From contig DAHUXH010000012.1 of the NCBI GenBank assembly GCA_027307235.1, positions 62,001 to 126,000 of the forward strand: 64,000 bases of DNA. Direction: 5' to 3'. Position 1 is the stretch's first letter. Each line of letters opens with the position of its first letter. Source of the stretch: Vulcanimicrobiota bacterium (GTDB taxonomy: Bacteria; Vulcanimicrobiota; Vulcanimicrobiia; Vulcanimicrobiales; Vulcanimicrobiaceae). The notes beneath the pieces are model-generated. The model saw only the letters and a program-made list of their open reading frames with translations. It did no database searches and was not told the origin of the DNA. A program made the position numbers and the translations under genes. This document shows, one piece after another, positions 44,699 through 52,181 of this stretch.

Positions 44699-45063
44699 CG
44701 TCCAAAAAACTCCATGGAATGGCTTTCAAGTAAGAATCCGTTGTGTTGGTCGAGGTCCTCGGTGAATTGGTCGATCGCCTCGCAATCGACGTCCTCGACG
44801 CGGCCGCAGCCGCGGCAGATCGCATGGTGATGGTGATCGCCGTCGCACGAGAGGTACGTCGTCTCACCCGCCTCGTCGGTTCGCTGGCTGACCGCCCCCT
44901 GCGCACGCAAGAACTCCAGCGTCCGGTAGACGGTGGAAAGCGACACCTCGGCCGATTCCCGCTCCAACCGCGCGTGAATCTCGGCCGCGGAGAGATACTG
45001 CCGCGCCTCGCGCAAAATCGCGGCGATCCGCATCCGAGGCCGGGTAGAATAAGCAGCCCGCAT
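44680..45063 (-). CDS. Fur-family metalloregulator (Zur-like)
   Basis: A 127-residue ferric-uptake-regulator family repressor. The winged helix has LSAAEIHARLERE and VSLSTVYRTLEFLRAQGAVS; metal sites are seen in the DGDHHHHAICRGCGRVEDVDC region and the terminal CRACR, which gives two CxxC pairs for the structural zinc. It is the first gene of a fur-znuABC-type operon, so it probably represses the importer when zinc or manganese is sufficient. A perfect palindrome lies ten bases upstream of its start codon. Confidence 0.92.
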   Translation of the reverse strand: MRAAYSTRPRMRIAAILREARQYLSAAEIHARLERESAEVSLSTVYRTLEFLRAQGAVSQRTDEAGETTYLSCDGDHHHHAICRGCGRVEDVDCEAIDQFTEDLDQHNGFLLESHSMEFFGRCRACR

Positions 45064-45072
45064 ACCCTTCTA

Positions 45073-45091
45073 TTTGCGAACCGTTCGCAAA
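45073..45091. promoter_or_regulatory. Candidate Fur/Zur box
   Basis: TTTGCGAA, CCG, TTCGCAAA: a perfect 8-bp inverted repeat with three-base centre, starting ten bases upstream of the Fur-family ATG. Its placement suits autoregulation of the operon. The sequence is not the E. coli Fur or Zur consensus. Confidence 0.55.
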
Positions 45092-45120
45092 ATCATCCTG
45101 CCCCCGCCCGACACAATCGC

Positions 45121-45150
45121 TAGACAGGGCCAACCTAAACTACGTATAAT
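45121..45150 (+). promoter_or_regulatory. Promoter of tRNA-Ala
   Basis: TAGACA (-35-like, five of six) and a perfect TATAAT (45145-45150) are 18 bases apart. The -10 lies 18 bases before the tRNA, so the transcript has a short leader. Confidence 0.75.
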
Positions 45151-45167
45151 CCCCCGCGTTGCCCCAT

Positions 45168-45243
45168 GGGGATGTAGCTCAGCTGGTAGAGCACTTGCTT
45201 CGCATGTAAGGGGTCAGGAGTTCGAGTCTCCTCATCTCCACCA
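45168..45243 (+). tRNA. tRNA-Ala (anticodon CGC)
   Basis: A complete cloverleaf: acceptor GGGGATG/CATCTCC with the G3-U70 wobble that identifies alanine tRNAs, D arm GCTC/GAGC, anticodon stem CTTGC/GTAAG with loop TTCGCAT (anticodon CGC, reads GCG), T arm AGGAG/CTCCT with TTCGAGT, discriminator A, and an encoded CCA. A promoter precedes it and a terminator follows. It borders the accessory region on its right. Confidence 0.97.
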
Positions 45244-45247
45244 CGTC

Positions 45248-45285
45248 AAAACCCGCATCCCGTAAGGGTTTGCGGGTTTTTCTTT
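45248..45285 (+). terminator. Terminator of tRNA-Ala
   Basis: AAAACCCGCA pairs perfectly with TGCGGGTTTT across a 13-base loop, followed by TCTTT. It starts four bases after the CCA end. Confidence 0.9.
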
Positions 45286-45375
45286 GGCGCGGCTGACCGA
45301 AGCGATCGGCCGCATTTACGACAATCGTACGACAACTGGGTTCGAGGGCTGCAAAGATTTGGTGCGCCGTCTGCG

Positions 45376-45582
45376 CTACGCGACGCCCGGTATGGTTGAA
45401 GAGATGGCCGTACCGTCGCAGAGCGCCTCCAGAGCCTGACGAGCTTCATCGAGGTTGCTCGCTGCGGCGGCCAACGCACGATCGATCCGGTGGATCGATG
45501 CGGGTTCAATCTTCGTCGATCGAGGCTCGACGAATTCGTCGCGAATCACACTGATGTGGTCAGCGCTTCTGATCTGTTCCAT
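45376..45582 (-). CDS. Small hypothetical protein (68 aa)
   Basis: A 68-residue acidic protein starting MEQIRSADHISVIRDEFVEP, with GGTGAG just before the ATG and a helical C-terminal half (IDRALAAAASNLDEARQALE). No family is recognised. The size and the neighbouring abortive-infection genes would fit an antitoxin or anti-phage accessory protein, but there is no direct evidence. It lies after the abiE terminator and would be transcribed separately. The longer open frame to 45993 overlaps abiEii and is not used. Confidence 0.4.
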   Translation of the reverse strand: MEQIRSADHISVIRDEFVEPRSTKIEPASIHRIDRALAAAASNLDEARQALEALCDGTAISSTIPGVA

Positions 45583-45600
45583 GGTCTCACCAAAGTGCCG

Positions 45601-45629
45601 AGAAAAAGAAAAGGCCCCGTGAAAGGGCC
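45601..45629 (-). terminator. Terminator after abiE operon
   Basis: On the minus strand GGCCC and GGGCC pair around a TTTCACG loop, followed by TTTTCTTTTTCT. It lies about 100 bases after the abiEii stop. Confidence 0.75.
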
Positions 45630-45730
45630 ATGCCGCTGGCCCGGATTTCACCCGCATTATATTGCGAGTAAAAGTCGAGCGTAGCGCTGCACTCCCAATT
45701 ATCTCGCGACAGATTAGTTGCGTCAACACA

Positions 45731-46615
45731 CTACGATACCGAAGACGCCGGGCGATAGGCCGCAATGAGATTTTGCACGGTCCACCCATCGCGTGGATTC
45801 GCCGCCAGTAGTCCTTTTTCAACGTCGTCGACGTCACGCAGGAATGCATAGCGCTTGCGAACGGCTTCAACCCACTTCTCGATCTCCACGGGTGAGGTGA
45901 GGAATCCAATCGCTTCTTCCCGGAACTCATTACGCGCGCGAGGGCGCAATATGTTTTCCGGATCGAACGGTGCTCTTCCGAGCCCCGTAACATTGATGTC
46001 GCGCCACACCTTCAGAACCGTGAGCCGGCGCACAAGGGCTTCATCGAATGCCCGAGAGCTGAACCACGCAAGGTCGTAAAGATCGCGAGCCAGACTATCG
46101 CGACGATACCGGGCAAGTTTCTCCGCCAGCAACTCCTCAATCGTGATTACGGGAGTAGCGCGCAAAGAGAGGCCGTAGGCTCGATGAATCGGCATGGGTA
46201 TTGGAGCGATCGTCTCCGCGGGGATCCACGGTAACTCTTGCGCGATGTCGATGCGAGCAGGAATCCTCGGCGAGCCCAAGTTCGACTCGATATGCAAGAG
46301 CGCGCGACGGGCTGGTACCAGCTGCTCGACCTTGAACGCAAAACCGTCGATCGACGCGCCATCCAGGCGCTCAAAGACGAGCTCCGCAAGCCCTTGCTCG
46401 TTGACGGCGAAATCGAGATCTGTCGAGAATCGACCAGCCGAACCAAGCCGAAACTTCCGCAGGGCAGTTCCGCCCTTGAATACAAGGTCAAGATCGAACA
46501 GGCCCGCCTCGTGAAGCAGATGCAAGGCGTGATCCTGCGCAACGTCGATGAGCGCGCCATCCCGAAACATCTGCTGTCCCTGGCAATGGCGGAGCAAGAG
46601 CCCTTCGGTAATCAC
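45731..46615 (-). CDS. abiEii: AbiEii-type nucleotidyltransferase toxin
   Basis: Toxin of the AbiE type IV toxin-antitoxin system, a DNA polymerase beta-like nucleotidyltransferase that blocks phage growth by aborting infection. The 294 residues contain the core motif FKGGTALRKFRLGSAGRFS followed by TDLDFAV, with Gly48-Thr50 and Asp66/Asp68 as catalytic residues, then ITIEELLAEKLARYRRDSLARDLYDL typical of the family. It overlaps the antitoxin gene by four bases. GC content looks lower than in flanking chromosomal genes, suggesting acquisition. Confidence 0.9.
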   Translation of the reverse strand: MITEGLLLRHCQGQQMFRDGALIDVAQDHALHLLHEAGLFDLDLVFKGGTALRKFRLGSAGRFSTDLDFAVNEQGLAELVFERLDGASIDGFAFKVEQLVPARRALLHIESNLGSPRIPARIDIAQELPWIPAETIAPIPMPIHRAYGLSLRATPVITIEELLAEKLARYRRDSLARDLYDLAWFSSRAFDEALVRRLTVLKVWRDINVTGLGRAPFDPENILRPRARNEFREEAIGFLTSPVEIEKWVEAVRKRYAFLRDVDDVEKGLLAANPRDGWTVQNLIAAYRPASSVS

Positions 46616-47463
46616 GTTTTCACGCTGGGTACGAGCAGTGAATCAATCAGGTTATATTCACGCACAAAGCGGCTGTGTGCGCGATTCCTTCCGAGATACA
46701 CGAGTCCGCTAGGTCGCGCTTTATCCATCAATTCCCGAGCAAGATGTTTGAAGTTCGCCTGGTCTGCGAGGTACGCAAGCCTTACTCGTGCTGGATCGGG
46801 CGCACCGTCGAGTTCTCGTTCAAGGTCTGCAGCATCCGCGCGTCTGAATGCCTCCTCAAGCCACTCCATGACGTTTGGCCAATCGCGGTAGTAGTGAGGA
46901 ACGATCGCCATTTTCGCAAGGAGCGTTGGAACGCGCCACACCGGTAAGTTGTCCTTCTGTTCCGGTTCAAGCACGCCCCAAATTCGCGTAACACGAAAGT
47001 TGCTTAGCGCTGGCGGCAGCTTCCGTTGACTTGGATAGGTAGCGAGGACTTGTCTCACGGGCTGACGTGCGCTAAGCCCCTGGAGCCATGCCGCCGAGTC
47101 GTACGCCAAGGCGACAGGTAGGCTGCGCCTCATGAGCGTCGCCCGGAGCTCGATAAAGGGGTCCCCAGAAGAAACGGCGCCGGCGCGGGCGGCTGGTGCA
47201 AATTCCCAATACCCTCGGGTCCGTAACGGAAGCAGCCAGCCGTGGCGTTGGAGCTCGCGCGCAACAGTTGAGGGATCGTCTTTGATCCCGAGCTCGCGAA
47301 GGTAGAGCTCGATGTCTTTGAGGGTCAGAATGCCGGGCTGGAAGAGTTCAAGGTATTCAACGACAGCAGCCAGCCACCGAGGGATGGGCCTTGGCGACTG
47401 TCGCAAGGTACCCGTTTGGGGTGCGATTGGCGATTCCATGTGGGGTCTTGATGACAGTAGCAT
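46612..47463 (-). CDS. abiEi: AbiEi-type antitoxin
   Basis: Antitoxin and repressor partner of AbiEii, 283 residues. A winged-helix N-terminal domain (QPGILTLKDIELYLRELGIK, DPSTVARELQRHGWLLPLR, TRGYWEFAP) precedes an AbiEi C-terminal domain (ALAYDSAAWLQGLSARQP, PTLLAKMAIVPHYYRDWPNV). AbiEi proteins repress their own operon. The start at 47463 has GGGGAG upstream; the longer frame to 47613 runs through the promoter region. Repeated TGACAGT elements lie around the start. Confidence 0.83.
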   Translation of the reverse strand: MLLSSRPHMESPIAPQTGTLRQSPRPIPRWLAAVVEYLELFQPGILTLKDIELYLRELGIKDDPSTVARELQRHGWLLPLRTRGYWEFAPAARAGAVSSGDPFIELRATLMRRSLPVALAYDSAAWLQGLSARQPVRQVLATYPSQRKLPPALSNFRVTRIWGVLEPEQKDNLPVWRVPTLLAKMAIVPHYYRDWPNVMEWLEEAFRRADAADLERELDGAPDPARVRLAYLADQANFKHLARELMDKARPSGLVYLGRNRAHSRFVREYNLIDSLLVPSVKT

Positions 47464-47537
47464 TTCCTGCTCCCCACTGTCAATTGACTCCCTATCTTCT
47501 CCTATGGATACACACAGTAACGGGATAAGATGACAGT
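47452..47537. promoter_or_regulatory. Repeated TGACAGT motifs at abiE promoter
   Basis: TGACAGT at 47452-47458, its inverse ACTGTCA at 47476-47482, and TGACAGT at 47531-47537. The first two flank the abiEi start codon as an inverted pair. A 10-bp palindrome GTCAATTGAC (47479-47488) overlaps the middle copy. This suits cooperative autorepression by AbiEi. Confidence 0.5.
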
Positions 47538-47545
47538 TGGGAAGG

Positions 47546-48034
47546 TCAGCAGAGGCTCGGCCTGGGCCAAGACGCCCGACACCCGACCCGGGCCCCAATA
47601 GCGGGAATCCCATGGCACCCGTTGACGGCCACTCCGGCGGCCGTGACGTCGACCTCGTCGCCGGCGATCGCGGCGGCCGACTTCAGCAACGGCTCCGTGC
47701 CGTGCGGGCAAGGCCCGGCGCCGAGGTAGCCGCGCGACCGGCCCAGGGCCGCAGCGGCACCCGGCGCACAGGCGACGACGACCATGCCGCGTTCCACGCC
47801 GGCCGTCGGCAGTGGCGACAACGAATAGATCCCGATCGGCATGCTGGCGGTGAAGTTGATCCGCAGGTGAGCGTGCTGAATCGCAAGCGCCGTCAGCGCG
47901 GCAGCTGCGCCTACGATTGTCAGCCTGATCGCACGCCATGTATTCCCGTTCGCAAACGTCGCGACCGCAATCGCTGCAGTGACGACGACGGCCGCGACGA
48001 GCGTCAGCGCCCCCATCAGAACCGGTTGGCTCAT
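47546..48034 (-). pseudogene. traF: TraF-type signal peptidase, 3' truncated
   Basis: Conjugal-transfer S26 peptidase that matures the pilin of plasmid transfer systems. The N-terminal membrane segment is followed by the catalytic-serine motif INFTASMPIGIYSLSPL and a candidate lysine in TEPLLKSAAAIAGDEVDV, then VAVNGCHGIP. The typical C-terminal third, with its DSRYFGP-type motif, is missing; the last 25 or so residues (ARVGCRASWPRPSLC) are unrelated. The break lies near the abiE promoter. Starts three bases after the VirB1-like stop. Confidence 0.7.
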
Positions 48035-48037
48035 GGC

Positions 48038-48670
48038 TCAGAAGACGACGACGTTGGACTGATTCGAAACGAGTATCGGCGCGCGCGCAGGCGTGACGAC
48101 CTTGTGGGTGACGCGCGCCGACGTATCCGGTGCGACGGCCACACGAATAAGGACGGCTGAATGCATCGCCGCTTGTCGCGCATCAACGCGCGATGCCGCA
48201 GTATATTGTTCGTGAATCCCTGCGGCGGCCAGGACGTTTCGCACGTAGCCAGCTCCGCCGTCCAGGCGTCCCGTATTGTACATACCGATCGCGTGCCGCA
48301 GCGCGACCTGACCGCCACCGTAGTGTCGCTCCGCCGCATCGTAATCCGCTGCCAGGATAGCGGAACCGGCACGAAGATTCGTACAGGCATCGAACGCCGT
48401 ATGTACGTTGACGCCGAGATGAGCGAAGTTCATGCTGTCGACTTGCGCGATTCCCAGATCGAGAAGATGCCCGGCTTCAATGAGACGATTCGCTAGCGCT
48501 TCTGCACTTGCACGATCGCGCGGATAGTACGAACGGTGCGTCGTATCGTCGTCGATCGCGAGTGGGTTTCCGTCGCTTTCGACTTGCACGATCGCGGCCA
48601 TCGTCGAAGGCGCGACACTCGGAGCGCATTGTGCTATGAGCCCCGCTAGGGCGAGTCCTTGAAACATCAT
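48038..48670 (-). CDS. virB1: VirB1-like lytic transglycosylase
   Basis: A 210-residue peptidoglycan hydrolase that opens the cell wall for type IV secretion. It has a signal sequence, catalytic Glu in AAIVQVESDGNPLAID, then LLDLGIAQVDSMNFAHLGV (Gly-x-x-Gln motif) and NLRAGSAILAADY, YNTGRLDGGAGYVRNVLA, all of SLT domains of the VirB1/TrbN group. It overlaps trbI by four bases and is complete. The C-terminal 50 residues are non-conserved. Confidence 0.88.
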   Translation of the reverse strand: MMFQGLALAGLIAQCAPSVAPSTMAAIVQVESDGNPLAIDDDTTHRSYYPRDRASAEALANRLIEAGHLLDLGIAQVDSMNFAHLGVNVHTAFDACTNLRAGSAILAADYDAAERHYGGGQVALRHAIGMYNTGRLDGGAGYVRNVLAAAGIHEQYTAASRVDARQAAMHSAVLIRVAVAPDTSARVTHKVVTPARAPILVSNQSNVVVF

Positions 48671-49719
48671 GGCGCACCCGCAATCGTGTACGGCGCCGTC
48701 AGCACGATGTCGCGATCGACCATGACGTCGAAGAGATAGCCGGGCGGTACTTGGAGTGTCGGTGGAACCTGCAGCTGACGCTGCGTGAGCTGAATGCTCG
48801 TGTTACCAATTTGCAGCCCGACGGCGCCGGCGATCGTCTGCCCGATGCCCGGAGCCGCGTAGATGCTGCCGGATTGCTGCGGTTGACTCAGTTGAGCGCC
48901 CGCGCCGATGATGCTGAGGAGCAGCGCTGAGTTGAACACCTTGTTGAGGTGCTCGTCGACGTTCGCCGCAAATCCAGCGTAGCCGGCCGGATCGGTTCCC
49001 GCCATACCTGAGATGTCCATGCTCGAGCCGTCGGGATAGAGTAAGCGCGTCCAGGCGACAAGCACGCGGCGCTGACCTTGAACGATGCGACTGTCATACG
49101 TACCAACGAGCTTCGTGCCGCGTGGAATGAGCAGATACGTTCCGGTAACGCTGTCGAAGACGTCGTCGCGCACCTGCCCGACGATCGTGCCGGGAAGATC
49201 GGCGTTAATTCCCGTTAGGAGCGTCGCGGGGATCACGCTACCGGCATGGAGTTCGTACGGCGATGGATCGTCTTGGCGCGCAACGAGGATCCGATCGTGC
49301 GACGTATTGGCACCGGCCGATGCAAGAAACGCTGCGTGCTCGTCCTGTGGAGCTTGAGGCTGCGGACTACCCAGCAGCCCAGGCACCGATGGCGGCGATG
49401 GCGCGACACCCGTACGATCTTGCGGTGTCGCCGGCGCGGGAGCCCCATCCTCGCCCATCCGAACCAGAACCGGCGCACCATCGGCCGCCTCGATCAATGC
49501 CTTCTGACGTTGTTGACGTTCGCGTGCTGCTTCGAGCGCTTGCATTTGCGCCTCAGAAACTGGCGCAACCGCAGGTACGGGTGCCGGAGCCTCGGCCGAT
49601 AGCGGCGGGACACGCGGCGACCGTTGCGATGCCCGCTGACGTCCAGATCGACGGCGAATGGCGGCCTTGCTGTCGGCACCGCACCTCGAAACGCGTCTAC
49701 GAGTCGCTCGATGTGGCAT
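48667..49719 (-). pseudogene. trbI: TrbI/VirB10-like protein, 5' truncated
   Basis: The C-terminal VirB10 domain that spans the outer-membrane core of type IV secretion systems is present: SVIPATLLTGINADLPGTIV, RDDVFDSVTGTYLLIPRGTK, YPDGSSMDISGMAG, LLSIIGAGAQLSQ and PPGYLFDVMVDRDI. The transmembrane helix expected before the Pro-rich part is missing; the first 35 or so residues (MPHRATRRRVSRCG) are Arg-rich and look antisense to the neighbouring plus-strand gene. The real homology starts near 49620. So the gene probably lost its 5' end. Confidence 0.75.
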
Positions 49720-50090
49720 GGGCTAAAGCGTTTTGCGTCTTCGCACAAACCGGCAATATCCTGACGCCCTATCTTTGTGGCCGAAGCAGGACGTACACGA
49801 GCACCGTGCACCTTCGCGGATGCGGCAACTGGTATCTGACTAGTTATCCGAAGAACGTCTTGCCAAGCGCCGATGGCCTATGGAACAAAGCAGGGAACTA
49901 TGCCGGCCCGCGTCGGGAATGCCTTCGCTCCGATGGTCTAGCAAAGAAAATCTTCGCGAGCCAATCCGCAGCGCAGGACGCAATCCGCAAAGGCGGCGGC
50001 GGGCGCAAGTACGAGCCCTACGAGTGTCGCCTGCATCATTGGCACATGGGGCGAAAAGTTACGCGACCGGTGATCGATCAGCGCGACTAG
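49629..50090 (+). CDS. Hypothetical protein with duplicated Cys/His-Trp module
   Basis: A 153-residue protein from ATG 49629 that I do not recognise. Two similar segments are visible: KRVYESLDVAWAKAF leading to PYLCGR and CGNWYLTS, and KKIFASQSAAQDAIRKGG leading to PYECRLHHWHMGRK. Both match a helix followed by a P-Y-x-C ... W-(H/Y) pattern seen in small phage and plasmid zinc-ribbon proteins, though second cysteines are incomplete. An internal duplication is inferred. No good ribosome site is visible, and the open frame extends upstream to 49263 across trbI antisense. Confidence 0.5.
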   Translation: MPADVQIDGEWRPCCRHRTSKRVYESLDVAWAKAFCVFAQTGNILTPYLCGRSRTYTSTVHLRGCGNWYLTSYPKNVLPSADGLWNKAGNYAGPRRECLRSDGLAKKIFASQSAAQDAIRKGGGGRKYEPYECRLHHWHMGRKVTRPVIDQRD

Positions 50091-50263
50091 AGCGGCGTCG
50101 CCTCACCGTTTGCAACATCACAATCTAGGGCATGAAGAAAAGCGAGCGGCCGCCCGGCCACTGCTTGCAATGCAATCGAGCTGAGCTGCTGGGCAATTCA
50201 ACGTAGAGTGGTACAGTAGTACACTAGATTACCTATCAGGCGATCCGTAGAAACGAGGAGCTA

Positions 50264-50497
50264 ATGGCAAATGTGCGCATTGTTCCGACCGCCGATGGCC
50301 CGAATATGATCGTCGGCGCCGTCGATCTAGAGTGGCCGAGCGGCCATACGATCTCGCAAACGGGCGAGCCAGACGAGAGCGGTGCCATCTACCTGTGCCG
50401 CTGCGGCCACTCCAACAACAAGCCGTTCTGCGACGGCTCGCACAAACGTGTCGGCTTCAAATCGACTGAAGGCGATGCGACGGCACACCGTGACTAA
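50264..50497 (+). CDS. CDGSH iron-sulfur protein
   Basis: A 77-residue soluble protein with one [2Fe-2S] cluster. Cys45, Cys47, Cys56 and His60 in YLCRCGHSNNKPFCDGSH form the mitoNEET-type three-Cys, one-His site. GAGGAG lies three bases before the ATG. Its last 23 bases overlap the ferredoxin reductase gene, so the two are translated together, and the reductase is its likely electron donor. The 165 bases upstream hold an imperfect inverted repeat (AGTGGTAC and GTACACT, near 50205-50225) that could be an operator. Confidence 0.94.
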   Translation: MANVRIVPTADGPNMIVGAVDLEWPSGHTISQTGEPDESGAIYLCRCGHSNNKPFCDGSHKRVGFKSTEGDATAHRD

Positions 50498-51713
50498 TGC
50501 GTACGTCATCGTTGGCGGAGGCGTGGCTGGCGTAAGCGCTGCCGAGGCGTTACGAGGCGCGGGCTTCGATGGCCGCGTGGTGCTCATCGGCGAGGAGCAG
50601 GAGTATCCGTATCAGCGACCGCCGCTCTCTAAGGAATTCTTGCGAGGAGAGGTTGCGCCCGACTTCACGTCTCTGCGCTCGCCGGCATTCTATGAAACGA
50701 ACGCCATCGAATTGCACTTGGGCGACCGCGTGACTCGTATCGAACCTCACGCTTGCCGCGTTGAGTGTGCTAGTGGCGTTCGTTTTGCGTACGACAAACT
50801 ACTGGTCGCGACAGGCGGTATGCCGCGAGTGTTGCGTGTTCCCGGATCGAATCTCGCTGGAATTCATTACCTGCGAACACTAGCTCAATCGATCGCTTTG
50901 CGCTCGGAGCTGCAGCGGCATCCGCACGTTCTCGTGGTGGGCGGTGGTTTCATCGGTTGCGAGGTGGCTGCCTCGGCCCGACAGCTTGGATGCGACGTCA
51001 CGATCGCTGGCCCAACGCTTCCGATGGCGCACGCTCTCGGAGTCGAAGTCGGGACGATCTATGCGGACTACCACCGAGATCACGGCGTGCGTGTGAAGAC
51101 CGGCGTTACCGTCACTGAATTTCATGGAGCTGGATCGCTTGAGGAGGCGCTGCTTTCCGATGGCAGCACCATTGAATGCACCATCGCCGTCGTCGGCGTC
51201 GGAATTGAGCCGTCCGTTGGGATGCTCGTCGATGTTGATACGCATGATGGCCTGGTTACGGACGAGTTCTGCAGAACGAGCATCGATAACGTCTTTGCCG
51301 CCGGCGACATCGCGCGCTCATGGCGGCCTCGGCTAGGTCGCCATGTCCGCTTGGAACACTTTGACAATGCGCAGTTGCAAGGTGCCGCCGCGGCGCGTTC
51401 CATGTGCGACGAAATGACCCCGTACGATCCGATACCGTTCTTCTGGTCCGACCAATACGACTGGGACTTGCAATACTACGGGAGCGCCCAGGAATGGGAT
51501 GATGTCCTTTTCCGTGGTCATCCTTCGCAGGGTTCATTTATGGCTTTCTATCGAAAGGACGGCCGCATTGAATCGGCATGCGCCGTGAACCGGTCGCGAG
51601 ACACAACGACGGTCAAGCGCCTCTTAGGCCGGGCCGATGTGCCGGCGTCCAAACTTACAGACGACGATGTACCGTTAACAACTCTGCTTACCGCCCAAGT
51701 GCATGGCGCATGA
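50475..51713 (+). CDS. FAD-dependent ferredoxin reductase
   Basis: A 412-residue pyridine nucleotide-disulfide type oxidoreductase of the rubredoxin/ferredoxin reductase group. FAD motif: AYVIVGGGVAGVSAAEALR; YPYQRPPLSKEFL; NAD(P)H motif: VLVVGGGFIGCEVAASARQLG; second FAD motif: NVFAAGDIARSWR. The C-terminal domain (QYDWDLQYYG) matches the BenD-type reductase family. The ATG at 50475 overlaps the CDGSH gene; a GTG at 50490 is possible. Overlaps DUF488 gene downstream by four bases. Confidence 0.92.
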   Translation: MRRHTVTNAYVIVGGGVAGVSAAEALRGAGFDGRVVLIGEEQEYPYQRPPLSKEFLRGEVAPDFTSLRSPAFYETNAIELHLGDRVTRIEPHACRVECASGVRFAYDKLLVATGGMPRVLRVPGSNLAGIHYLRTLAQSIALRSELQRHPHVLVVGGGFIGCEVAASARQLGCDVTIAGPTLPMAHALGVEVGTIYADYHRDHGVRVKTGVTVTEFHGAGSLEEALLSDGSTIECTIAVVGVGIEPSVGMLVDVDTHDGLVTDEFCRTSIDNVFAAGDIARSWRPRLGRHVRLEHFDNAQLQGAAAARSMCDEMTPYDPIPFFWSDQYDWDLQYYGSAQEWDDVLFRGHPSQGSFMAFYRKDGRIESACAVNRSRDTTTVKRLLGRADVPASKLTDDDVPLTTLLTAQVHGA

Positions 51714-52099
51714 CGACACCGACCATTGTACTAAAGCGCGCCTACGACAAACCCGCCAAAGAAGACGGATTCCGCATCCTCGTCGATCGTCTCTGGCCGC
51801 GCGGCATAAAGAAGGAGGCTCTCCACCTCGATGCCTGGCCAAAAGAGTTGGCTCCAAGCAACGGACTGCGCAAATGGTTCGCGCACGACGCAGCCAAATG
51901 GACCGCGTTTCGTGCGCGGTATCGGTCAGAACTTACTCGCTCGCACGCATCCAAGAGCATCGGTGAACTCCTCGACGCCGCAAAACCAGCAAAAGTAATT
52001 ACGCTGCTGTATGGCGCAAAGGACGCCGAGCACAATGAGGCTATCGTGTTGCGCGGGCTGTTCGAGCGAGTAGCGAAGCGCCGCCGGAGCGATCGCTGA
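51710..52099 (+). CDS. DUF488 (YeaO-like) protein
   Basis: A 129-residue member of DUF488. Diagnostic motifs are VLKRAYDKPAKEDGFRILVD followed by RLWPRGIKKEALHLDAWPKE and LRKWFAHDAAKW; the family's LLYGAKDAEHNEA end is present. The function is unknown. It is the third gene of the CDGSH-reductase operon (ATGA overlap), so a redox or DNA-linked role tied to the iron-sulfur pair is possible. Confidence 0.93.
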   Translation: MTTPTIVLKRAYDKPAKEDGFRILVDRLWPRGIKKEALHLDAWPKELAPSNGLRKWFAHDAAKWTAFRARYRSELTRSHASKSIGELLDAAKPAKVITLLYGAKDAEHNEAIVLRGLFERVAKRRRSDR

Positions 52100-52181
52100 G
52101 CGGCCACGCCCACGTTCGTCTCTCGCCAGGCAGGGTGTCGCCAATAACGAGTAAAAACTCGCCCGTGAACTATCCTGCTGC

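Noticed and set aside
45230-50260. Attachment-site repeat of the tRNA-Ala 3' end
   Set aside because: No copy of the last 15-20 bases of the tRNA is visible to the right up to 50260, and no integrase gene is present.
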